From the NCBI GenBank assembly GCA_003116995.1, contig BDSL01000004.1:1178001-1242000 (forward strand): DNA of 64,000 nucleotides, given 5' to 3'. Shown in pieces: positions 23,118-33,773 of this stretch. The translations under genes and the position numbers were made by a program. Source of the DNA: Yamagishiella unicocca (lineage: Eukaryota; Chlorophyta; Chlorophyceae; Chlamydomonadales; Volvocaceae). The first letter of the stretch is position 1, and every line of letters starts with the position of its first letter. A model generated the notes under the pieces. The model saw nothing but the letters and a program-made list of their open reading frames with translations. It was not told where the DNA came from and ran no database searches.

Positions 23118-26100
23118 TCACATGTTGCCCGGTGTGTCCCCCAGCATCAAGTTGTGGTCCCCCACCTGCGTCTGCACCCACAGCAGCACCGCCACACACA
23201 CCGTGTACAACAAGAAGCACACCAGGCAGCACCACTTGTCGATGCGGCAGGCGATGAACCTGGTGCGTGAGGGGCGGGTCAGCGCGGCGACGCAGGGCGG
23301 GGGAGCGGGGAGGGGCAGGTGAGAGGGGACGCGCAGGGACAGAGGGAGTGCCGGTGGGCGTGTCTCATGTTTCGCCCGTGGCGTGACTTCGGTACCATCG
23401 GTGTGGTCAGTGCCCTGCCTGCCTGCCGTCCAGTCATGCCTCCAGGGCTAGCTAAGGGGACTAGCTAAGGGGACTAGCTAAGGGGACTAGCTAAGGGGAC
23501 TACTAGTTAGGAGATCTAGCTAAAGACTAGGCTAGGGGGTCTAGTCGTTCCCGCGGCCCCTTCCGCCCCGACCCACCACGCGAACTCCGGGTCCTCCTTG
23601 CAGTGGTCGTAGAAGTGGCGGGGGGCGTTGACAACACTTGTGCACCAGGACCGCACTGCGAAGCCGCAATCCGTGGAAATCCGCCAGCACCACCACCACC
23701 AGGGCAGACCACGGCCGCGAGGGGTCCGCACTGTGGGTGTGGACTTGGGGGTGCAGTCGCCGTCGTCGCAGGGACAGGTGGGGTCCGGGCCGAGGGGCGA
23801 CCCCACGGCCGCCGGCATCGGGGAGCAGGACAGTTGCCGGGAGCTGCTGATGTCGATGCGGAGGGCTGCCTGCGGCTGCAGTGAGGTTTGGAAGCAGCCA
23901 TTCGTAGTCGGCAAGTGGGAAGTTCAGCAGCCGGGGGCGGAGGCGGCAACAGCAGCACGCGATGATGTCAGCCGGCGCGCGCACCGCTCCTCCCCGCCCC
24001 CCGGCAGTGCGTGCATCTCAAAACTTCTCTTTAAACGGTTTTTTCGGACATCCACGGGTTTCCCTCGAGCCCCCCGGCAGTGCGTGCATCTCAAAACGTC
24101 TGTCCTAAACGGTTTTTTTCGGGCATCCACGGGTCTTCCTCGAGCCCCCCGGCAGTGGCCAAACAGCACACATGGCCAGTGGGGCGTCTTGGGTTTACCT
24201 TGAAAACAGGGGTACGGCTTGCCGTGCCTCACGGGCCGTACGACATCCCACGCGCCCATCCATCCAGCAACGGGGCGGTGCTGCGGCCGGGCCCCCCCAC
24301 CGCAACCCCACGGTCAGCTTCAGGTGGCGTGGACCCTAAGCCATACCCAATCTAATGCCCCGTCGAAACCACCACTTACCGGATCGTCCTGGACGCCCAC
24401 CATCATCTCCTGGCTCGTGGCCAACTCGCACCCCGGCGCCGCAGGCACCTCCGGCACCCTGCGCTCGCACGGCGTGGACCTCTCCGACCCCTGATCTGCA
24501 TCCTGCTGCAGCTTCGGATCCCCTATCTGGACCTGTGGGGCCGGGACCAGCCGCTGCTGCGCGCGGGTCAAGGTGCTGCTGCGGCTGCTGACGGAGACGG
24601 GAACGGTGCCGGGGCAGGCCGGGGCGCGCCTGGCGGTTCCATGGGTCAGTGGGCCGGCGCGCGTGAGGGTTGGGGACCTGGGCAAGGTGCGGCTGCGCGA
24701 GGCCATAGCGCCGCTGGGTGTGGCGGCCTCGTGGGTCGCTAGCTTGGACAGCGTGACGCGCCTGGTGAGGAGGTGAGGAAGGGGAGGAACAGGAGGGAGG
24801 GGTTGAGCGGAGAAGGTGCAACGAGGGGGTAGTGTGGAATGGATGTATGGTACGGCAAACACACATGCGGCCAGGGGGCCATGGCTGGAGGGCATGGTGG
24901 AGCGGGTAAAACACGCCTACTTTAATAGCTTGCTGTACTTGCGGACGCAGCTGCGCTTGTTGTTGAGCTGCTGCGACAGCAAGGCTATGCGGTTCACGAT
25001 GAGGCTCTCAACGCAGGCTATGAGCATCATGACGTAAGCCAGCAGCACAACCTGCGGAGCGAGATGGGGACAGCAGGAGCAGCAGAGCTAAGGAAATCAG
25101 CGGGCGGCAGCAGGAACACCCCAGGGGCTGGTGGGCGGGGTAGGAGAGTCGGCTGCTGGCGGGTCGCGATGCGATTGCACAGGTTGCTGGTACCATTTCA
25201 TAGAAGCGATGAAGTCATGCAAGGCATTGAACACCGGTCGCATGGTGCCAAGTGAACATGGTCACGTGTCCGCGTCCGTTGCTCCCGTACGCCCTGCTCC
25301 CCGGCCCTCGCAGAAAATGACGACCCACGGGTCAGCGCGGCGCCCTCATCCTCAGCCCCACCACACCATCTGCAGGGCGTTGATGTAGTTGGCTGGCGGG
25401 AAGTCGAACACAAACTGCATCGCCGTGAGCGACAGGAAGAGCGTCATTACCACAACTGCAGGGAGGGCGGAAGGGCAAGGCGGGGTGCGCCGAGGGGAAA
25501 AGGTTCGTTGTGTTCGTTGTCGGTTGAGTGGCCGCAATGTATGAGGGTTTCGAGATCCGGGACCCGGCAATCCTAACCGAGCCGGCTCCCGAAAGGGACC
25601 ACATTCACTTTTGCGTCACTCATCAAAGCTTTTAACAGCAGTACTGCAGGTACCTGTGCCAAGCCACTGCCTCCCGCCCACCCGCACACGGCCCTACGCC
25701 GGGCCTCCCCTATGCGCCGACCCGCGGGTCTCCTCTCAGCCCCACGCACCCATGCGGTCTCCCAGCGCGTTGCAGGGCATGTAGAACACCACGAACATCA
25801 CCAGCGAGATGATGAGCACTGGCATGAGGTTCGCCATCACGTAGAACGAAGCCACGCGCTTGATCTGCGCCGGAAGCGACACGCAACACCCGGCAGCGCC
25901 CCGCGGTGTGCGGACGAGCGGGCGGATGCGGTGTGGCGGAGGCGGGGAGGGGTAAGAGGGAGGCGGGTCGGGTCGCGTTGGAAGGGGTGAGAGGGTTTGT
26001 CTTGCTTTGCTAGCTGCGGACATGCGGAGAGGATAGTAGCGGTGCAGGTAGGCAGGTGGCTCGAATCAGGCCACAGCAGTGACGTGGGCGGGTCCGCTTT

Positions 26101-29100
26101 GGCACGTACCCTAACCCGCACCCGCCCAGCCAGTCGGGCGCACACCGGGCCGCACCATAATGTCGGCCACAAGTACGATAGGTCCGTACAGTGCGCGCCC
26201 CTCGTCGTACACCGTGGCGTCTGTGCCGCAATCCAAGGGAGTGCTGAAGCCGAGGCCCTGGTTGTTGGAGAAGTGCCGCTCACCGACGCCTATCGAGCGG
26301 TATTCGGCGGAGGCTCCATCCGCAGAGAACGTGTAGCTGCGGGGAGGCGCGGAAGGGAGTTAAGAAGGAACCCCGTGGGTCGAGGGGGGCGCGAAGGAGG
26401 GAAGGTCGCAACGGAGAGACAAGGCCGGGGGGGCCTCGGAGCGGAGCTCGGAGCACCCGCCCTCAGGCGCATTGTCACTAACTGATGATTGGATTCATTA
26501 ATTACCAACTAGCGCAATCTGGAAAGGACATGGCAGCGGTGTGGGTTGCGCGGAGAGGGCCGCTACTCGCGCACCTCGGGGCTGACACGTCGAAGCGAGT
26601 GTAGCATGTTCGACTGTCGTACACCTTTCCCTTGGCCCACTTGATGCGCCAGCCGCTCAGGTCGGAGCCTGCCGGGGGGGCAGCACCCATTCATCCCATC
26701 CATCGACGCATGGCATCGCAACATCCCCTTGTTACAACACAAAGTCTAAAACTAACAGTAATTTAACTAGTACTTTATATCTGTTCTGGTTGCTTGTTAG
26801 ATCTGTTAGATCTGTTAGATCTGCTTACATTGCGTACGCCGGAGATGGCGGTTCAGAGGTTTTGCGATGCACTTCTGAACAAACAATTGATGCGGATGGT
26901 AGTCGTACCGTGTCGTACTCGTGGACCCATGCAGGAAAGCAGATGCTGCCTACCCACCCTTTGTGTGCGCCATGTTGTTGAGCTTGGCCACGTGCTCCCA
27001 CTTGAGCCCCACCATCATGGACTGGCTGTCGGCTATGGCCAGTTGCATCAGCAGGTGCTGGTGGTCGAAGGGGTAGGCGCGGAAGTCGAGGGGCGCATAC
27101 CTGTGGGGTGGATAGACGCAGGTGCGGAGGAAAGCATCGCACGTACATAGGCCGAAGCGAGCTGGCAGTATGTGAGCGCGCGAATGGGGCGGAAGGACTG
27201 CGAACGGGGCGGATGGACTGCGACCGGGGCGGAAGGACTGCGAATGGGCCGGAAGGACTGCGAATGGGGCGGAAGGACTGCGAACGGGGCGGATGGACTG
27301 CGAACGGGGCGGAAGGACTGCGAATGGGCCGGAAGGACTGCGAATGGGCGGAAGGACTGCGAACGGGGCGGATGGACTGCGACCGGGGCGGAAGGACTGC
27401 GAATGGGCCGGAAGGACTGCGAATGGGGCGGAAGGACTGCGAACGGGGCGGATGGACTGCGAACGGGGCGGAAGGACTGCGAATGGGCCGGAAGGACTGC
27501 GAATGGGCGGAAGGACTGCGAACGGGGCGGATGGACTGTAAATGGGGCGGAAGGACTGCGAATGGGCCGGAAGGACTGCGAATGGGGCGGAAGGACTGCG
27601 AACGGGGCGGATGGACTGTAAATGGGGCGGAAGGACTGCGAATGGGCGGAAGGACTGCGAACGGGGCGGATGGACTGTAAATGGGGCGGAAGGACTGCGA
27701 ATGGGCCGGAAGGACTGCGAATGGGGCGGAAGGACTGCGAACGGGGCGGATGGACTGTAAATGGGGCGGAAGGACTGCGAATGGGCGGAAGGACTGCGAA
27801 CGGGGCGGATGGACTGTAAATGGGGCGGAAGGACTGCGAATGGGCGGAAGGACTGCGAACGGGGCGGAAGGACTGCGAATGGGCGGAAGGACTGCGAACG
27901 GGGCGGAAGGACTGCGAATGGGGCGGAACGACTGCGAATGGGGCGGAAGGACTGCGAATGGCGCACAGGGCAAGGACTGCTTGCGCACGAGGGACGCCGT
28001 TGTGATGCATGATGGCAACGAGGCGTGCCTGGAAAGGCGAGCTGGCGCTTTGCAGGCACTGAGCAGTTGCAAGCCTAGGGAGTCGAGGATGGGCCGCACG
28101 CAGGCGAGGGTGTTGCTGCATTCCCTTCGTCCCCTGCTGTTCCGCCCTTCTTGGCAACCGCCGCCGCTCACCACTTCCCCACCAGCCGGGTGGACCAGGT
28201 GACGACGCCGCTGGTGCCGTTGGCGTTAATGCGGTAGCGGGGCAGCTGGTCCTGCGGGGAGCCGGAGGCGGGGCGGGAAGGAGGGGTGCGGGATGGACGG
28301 ACCGATGAGGCAAGTCTGTCATAGCTCACGTCCTACCCCTCGCTCCCATGTGCATGCCGCATTCGAGATCTTAGGCCACTCAAGTGTCCATCAAACTTAT
28401 CACCGAGTTCCAGGTCTCGACCTGGGGTTCCCGAGGCAGGCATACAGACCGCCCCATGGGACGGAAGCACACATGTGGCTTGGCTGGGCACTGTTGGCTG
28501 CTTAGAAGACGGGATGATTGTCACGGTGGCTTACGGTGGCCTCGAGGCCATAAGGTAGACTCCTTACCGGTAGTAGTGGACATCACATTAGATACTATAC
28601 AGTAGTCGTGGCCATTAACTTAGGTTGACCCACCTCGTTGTATTCGACTAGGTTTGGGAGTTGGATGTGGGGCATCCAGATTTTGTCGCAGCATCCCCCT
28701 GATGGCAGCTTGCTGCTGTCGCAAGGACGCGCGCAGTCGGAGCCACTCAGGAAGGCCTCCGTGTTGGACGCGACAAGTTCACCTGCCTTGGCGTCGTTCC
28801 ACGTCAAGATGACCCACCAGATTGCCTGCCGACGCGGGACCAAAGACTCAGTTCCATGCAGGTTCGCGGTTTGAGTTGCGTGTGCCGGCGTTGGTGGCGC
28901 CAGTGCCATCCCCACGTCTGCGTGCCCTGCGTGCCCCACTCACGTCTGTGCCTGCCCAACTAGAGCTACCGGTACAGTCAATGGGGTACAACTGTTCACC
29001 CTGCCCCTCGCATCCTAGAAGTAAGGTTGCTCCTGGGCTTGGGGCCCCACCCGCTGGCTGAAGGCCAGGGCACCCCGAAGCGCGCATGGAGCTGTTTGGT

Positions 29101-29544
29101 CACGCGAGCGAAGGGCACGGGGCGGATCCAACAGTATCTCGTTGTCTTTACGAAGCAGTAGATTTTGCAGCTGTCAGCCACAGAATTCATCAGATGCCAA
29201 ATAAGGAGTGTCCCCTCGCTGCCCTCTATCCGCAACCATGGCGGGCACTTTAACCGCTGTGAGAAGGAGAGTGTGTAGCAGCCGTACAATGTTAAGTGGC
29301 CATCAGGAGCCGCTGAACTCACGTCATATGTATTTCCCAAAACATTGAACGCAACCACGCGTTCCAGGAGAACGGTCGTCAAAATGTCAAGCTTGACGGG
29401 TTTGCCTGAGACACTGTCCGTTGTAAGAGGTGCGTTGCTAGTCTCTTGTCCTGTTAATGGATATAGCGACTGTGAATAGCATATGGTAGAACAAAAAAGT
29501 GATAGTAAGACTGCAATGCACAGGGAACGGAAGGTTGGGCCCAT
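23118..29544 (-). CDS. Pentameric ligand-gated ion channel subunit, 689 residues
   Basis: A Cys-loop-type (pLGIC) receptor subunit. Exons (minus): 29544-29323, 28825-28634, 28251-28172, 27100-26958, 26668-26575, 26336-26156, 25864-25750, 25455-25367, 25051-24921, 24761-24380, 23875-23577, 23259-23118; all phases agree. A signal peptide (MGPTFRSLCIAVLLSLFCST) precedes the beta-sandwich: WWVILTWNDAKAG, IWMPHIQLPNLVEYNE, then PLDFRAYPFDHQ, the conserved loop whose two flanking Cys are Tyr and Leu here, as in bacterial homologues. M1 (about 310-330), M2 (RMGVVVMTLFLSLTAMQFVF), M3 (VVLLAYVMMLIACVESLIV) and M4 (WCCLVCFLLYTVCVAVLLWV) follow. The M3-M4 loop is about 255 residues and low in complexity. 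An acidic residue precedes M2 (ALGDRMG), which hints at cation permeation. Ligand unknown. Twelve short exons with an intron in M2 show a long-resident eukaryotic gene. Confidence 0.92.
23448..23503. repeat. 13-bp tandem repeat in pLGIC intron 11
   Basis: Four copies of a GGGGACTAGCTAA-type 13-bp unit, followed by related CTAG-rich sequence, in the intron before the last exon. Confidence 0.85.
23996..24158. repeat. Tandem 75-bp repeat in pLGIC intron 10
   Basis: Two copies of an about 75-bp unit (23996-24068 and 24069-24143) plus a third partial start at 24144. Each begins GCCCCCCGGCAGTG and contains TAAACGGTTTTTTCGG and CATCCACGGG. A related copy is found inverted at 30429-30483. Confidence 0.85.
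27181..27962. repeat. 20-bp minisatellite in pLGIC intron 3
   Basis: About 39 copies of a 19-20-bp unit (GGCGGAAGGACTGCGAATGG and variants) fill most of intron 3 (28171-27101). Variant units (CGAACGGGGCGGATGG, TGTAAATGGGGCGG) recur in order, giving a higher-order period of roughly 60-120 bp. The repeat opens long spurious frames on both strands. Confidence 0.95.
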
Positions 29545-30190
29545 TTTAGATGGGCCACGAAACGAAGAAAGGAATCTCCGATAAGCTATGGAATTCCCTC
29601 GGGTAGTTTGCAGCGCGCGCGCGCTGGCAAATTGCTTCTGCGCTGTCCGAGATTCCAGTACGACAGCCCGTCTTGGAGAATACAACAGTTGCGAAACCTC
29701 GACGGCCCGATGGGCCAGACAGCTACAAACCTCATAGGCACGAATGCCTCGCCGAGCAGGGACAGACAGCAAGGAAGCCGGCAGAATAAAACACGGGCAC
29801 CAGTTCCCAGTAAAATCGACCAGGGCGGCATCGCCAGCTCGCTCGCCCTTCCATTGCTGCGCATTCTAAGCATAGAGCCAGCTTTTGCAGCGGGGACACA
29901 ATGCCTCATCATTGCCATCGCCGCCGGTTTTCCGGACAGTGCCGCACGTCCGACCAAACCTCCGACCTTGCCCCGCAGGCCTGCCCCTACCGCGCACACA
30001 GCCGAGTCCTGATCCCGTCCGTGCCGTGTGAAGTACGCAAATTAAAAAAGAAAGGAAAGAGAAGAAGCACAACGACCGGATCGAATGGAACCGTCATGTC
30101 ACCCATCACCGTCCCCTCCGCACGCCGCCTCCTAACCTACGCGCACTGTACCCCGCCCATCCTCCGGAGGCCCTCTGCCCGCTCTGCCCA
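29545..30190. promoter_or_regulatory. Interval between pLGIC start and MFS stop
   Basis: 646 bp on the upstream side of the ligand-gated channel gene; it must hold that promoter and the MFS 3' end. No motif was recognised. Confidence 0.4.
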
Positions 30191-33100
30191 CTACCCGTGC
30201 ACTCGCTCGCTACTCGGCCGCCGACTGACTGGGCCGCCAGCCGCCTCGTGCGGCTGCCTCGGGCTGGGTCTGCTGCTGGTTGTGCTCCCGCCGTGGACCC
30301 CCGCAGGTAACCTGCGAGCCGCCTGCACGCTCGTCTCCTTGATGGGGACGATGGGGAGCAGAAGCATGGACAGGGCCCAGCCGATGCCCTACAAGAGAGG
30401 AAGCGGCGGAGCGAGCAGGGCAGGCGAGGGTTTCGAGGGAGGCCCGTGGATGCCAGAAAAACCCGTTTTTAAACGGGTTGGGGATACTAAAGCCGAAGCC
30501 GAAGGCAGGCGAGGGACGGTGGGGCCGTGGGCGCGGAGGGGAGCGCTAGCGAACTACTGGGCTACCGTTACACTACAGTATGCCCGGGAGCCATTGCGCG
30601 CCTGCAATTAGTAGGGGGCGTGCGAGGTATGGACGCATGGCACCAGGCCAGGAGCTCAGATGGCAGGCGAAAGCGGTGGCACGAGGTGCTCGTTGATGTG
30701 GAGTCAGCGCAGCGAAGCAGTGGAAGGTGTCGCGCAAGCCGCGGTAGCAGCAGCCGTAGCCGCCCTTACCTGGACGGTGGCGGTGATGAGGAAGGTGACC
30801 TGTTGGAGTGGCGGGTTTGGGGTGGTGGGCAAGGGTGGTGGCGGAGGATATCGATGAAATCAGCGTCGCTGAAAGGGAATTGTTCTGCAAATAGCTCTGC
30901 AGACTTGAAATACATCCCCCCCGCCGTGCAACATGCTGTCCACCCTCAAGGCAACCTCTACGTATCCTTGCCCTTCCCTTTCCTTCGCTTCCCTTTCCTT
31001 CCGCTTCCCTAACCTTCCGCTTCGCTTTCTTTTCTTTCGCCTCCGTAAACTTCCCGTTCCTTGGCTTCCCTTTCCTTTCCTTCCCTTTCCTTCGCTTCCC
31101 TTTCATTCGCTTCCTTTTCCTTTCGCTTCCCTTTCGTTTTCCCATTCCTTCGCGTCCCCTTCACTTTGCTTCCTTTCCTTTAACTCCTTGTCCAAGACAA
31201 GTCTTCCCTTCCGCTTCCCTTTTCCGTTTCCTTATCAGTTCTCTTACCTTTTCCGTTCCCCTCAATATTCGGTACCCTTCCCAGCCCTTCCCATTTCGCT
31301 TTCCCTTTTCCCTTCGACTCCCTTTTTCCTCCCGTTTCCTTCCATTTCCTTCCATTTCCTCTTCCCTTTTCCTTTCCCCCAGTTTCCTTTCCTTCGCTTC
31401 CCTTTCCTTCGCTTCCCTTTCCATTGTTCCTCTTCCCTTTCCATTACCTTCCTTCCCATCCCTTCCCAACACGCTCGATCACTTCCCGTCCCCTTCCTTC
31501 CCTTCCATCCCCTCCCTACCCTTTTCCGTTCGCTTCCCTTTTCCGTTCCCTTCCCGCTTCGCCTCCCTTCCCCCGCCGCTTCCTTTCCCCTTCCCTTTGC
31601 TTCCGTTCTCCTTCCCGCCCCCGCGCACGCACGGACGCGCCTGGAAACCGAAGCGGTGGATGAGCCAGCCCCCCAGCGCCGCGCTGCCGCTCCAGCCGAA
31701 GCCGGTCACCGCCTCAAGGCTGTTCCAGGCGGCGCGGCTCTCCTTCGGCACGAAGTCCTGTGGCGCAACCCCGCAGCGGCATCGGCGGCGTCGGGGATTA
31801 GGGGAGGGCGTAGCTGATCAGGGTTTAGGCGGGGGGCGCTGCTGATCGGGGTGACGTGGCTCACTCATCTACTAATGGACCAGGTGGCCCCGGGGGCAGG
31901 GGGGCAGCAGGCCAGCCTCCCATGTATCCCCGCCCCACGGTTGCATGTCGCCTCCTTTCACCCCCCGCCGCTCCAACTCTGCAACAAACCCGGCAGAAGC
32001 AAATTATAGCGTATTTGTGGCCCTGCACGAGTCGACTCCCTTGCCCCGACTCACCATGAGGATTGACTTTCGCAGCGGGTAGATGGAGTTCATAACCGAC
32101 GTGCGCAAGATGTAGACCGGCACCATGAGCTTGGGCTCGTGCCATCGCTGCGCAGCAGGTGATCAGCGCGGAGCAGGTGATCAGCGGGGAGCAGGTGGAT
32201 ACGGAAGTCGTTTAGTTGGTCCGCTAACTGGGTGGCTAGTCTGTTTGTCGGTTGGCGGGTGGATGGATGACAGCAGCCAGCAAGTAGGGCAAGGAACGGC
32301 CAGTTTGCGCTGCGCCAAGAGTCTACCTGTGCTGTCTGCGCTGGGGGCTCACGTGCTGCAGCTAGGCTGACCGAGAAAATAAGGCCCTCACACTCCCGAC
32401 CCACGGGTCGCGCCCGCACTCACGTCAGCGTGCGTGGCGATCCAGTAGAGCAGGGCGATGCCGATCCCCCTGTTGACTACCATTGTGGGCACACGCCCCA
32501 TCCATCGCGACTGGCGCTGAGCCAAGAAGGCGGCGGTGGAGAGGCAGACCGGTATGGCGCAATACATCAGATTGACATACATGGGCTGCAGCTCCACCTG
32601 ATGGTGGGAAAGGTGGGTCGGGTTTAGGGTTTTAGAGGATCGGGTTTTGTCTCGGGTTTTAGGGTTTTAATTAGGGTTTTCCCCCTCGAACTCTTGGATG
32701 GCTTAAGAACTTTAAACGGAGTCCGTAGGGATTACAAGTAACCCGTTATAAATGACTCATTTCCTTCGTATGCTGCCCCTCGACCAAAAACCATGATTCA
32801 CCCGCCTACCGACCGCGTCCCCTGTCTCAAAGTGCCGACCCACGGGTCTCCTCTCAACCCACACGGGTCTCCTCTCAACCCACCGCGTCTTTGAAGAAGA
32901 TGGGGAAGAATTTGATGGTCATACCAGAGGCCAGCCCCAGGATGCAGTCCGTGAGCGCCAGGAGGCCAGGGATCCAAGCCATGGTGAGGCACAAGAACCT
33001 GCGCGGCCGGCCGAGCGGGGCCGCCGGGGCGGGCACGGGGCCGTTGGTGGGGCGGGGCCGTTGGTGGGGCGGGGACGGGGACGGTGGCTAGTGCTTCTAA

Positions 33101-33739
33101 CAGGGGACCCGCTGCTGTCGCGGATGGAGGATGAGGGATGCCGCGGGGCCGCCGGCGACATGGGCGCTGCGGCGGTACGCGACAGTGCTCCGCCCTGGCC
33201 CCCCGGGATCACCTGGTGCGCCGCAACCACAGCAGCGGCAGTAGCAGTGGCAGTAGCAGTGGCCGTAGCAGTGGCCGTAGCAGTGGCAGTAGCAGTGGCA
33301 GTAGCAGTGGCAGTGGCCGTAGCAGTGGCCGTAGCAGTGGCCGTAGCAGTGGCCGTAGCAGTGGCCGTAGCAGTAGCAGTGGCAGTAGCAGCGGCAGTAG
33401 CAGCGGCAGTAGCACAGCGGCAGTAGCAGCGGCAGTAGCACAGCGGCAGTAGCAGCACCGGCAGCACTAGCCGCACCAGCAGCACCCGCAGCAGCCCCCA
33501 CTCACCGGTAGTCCTGCACCTCTCCCCCCCCAAGCGCTGACAGCTGGGGCACCGGCTCTCGCGTGTCCCTCCCCCCCGCAGCACGGCCACCGCCGGCCAC
33601 CGCGCCGCCTCGGCGATCCGCCGGCACCACGGCTCCCTGCCCGTCGCGGCGGCTCAGCAGCGAACCGGCCTTCGCCACGTCACCCTGCGGACCAGCCCGT
33701 GGCGCGTTGGTGGGACTACCGCCGGAGGCGGAGGAGGGC

Positions 33740-33773
<34 letters not shown>

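Noticed and set aside
26825..28322. Repetitive proteins such as SFRP/GRKDCEW repeats on both strands
   Set aside because: Product of the 20-bp array in pLGIC intron 3; flanked by clean splice sites of the channel.
30933..31817. 294-residue Phe/Pro/Leu-rich frame
   Set aside because: Polypyrimidine intron tract; opposite strand carries MFS exon 13.
33061..33501. Ala-Val, Ser-Gly and Leu-rich frames
   Set aside because: Translation of a 12-bp intronic repeat in the MFS gene.
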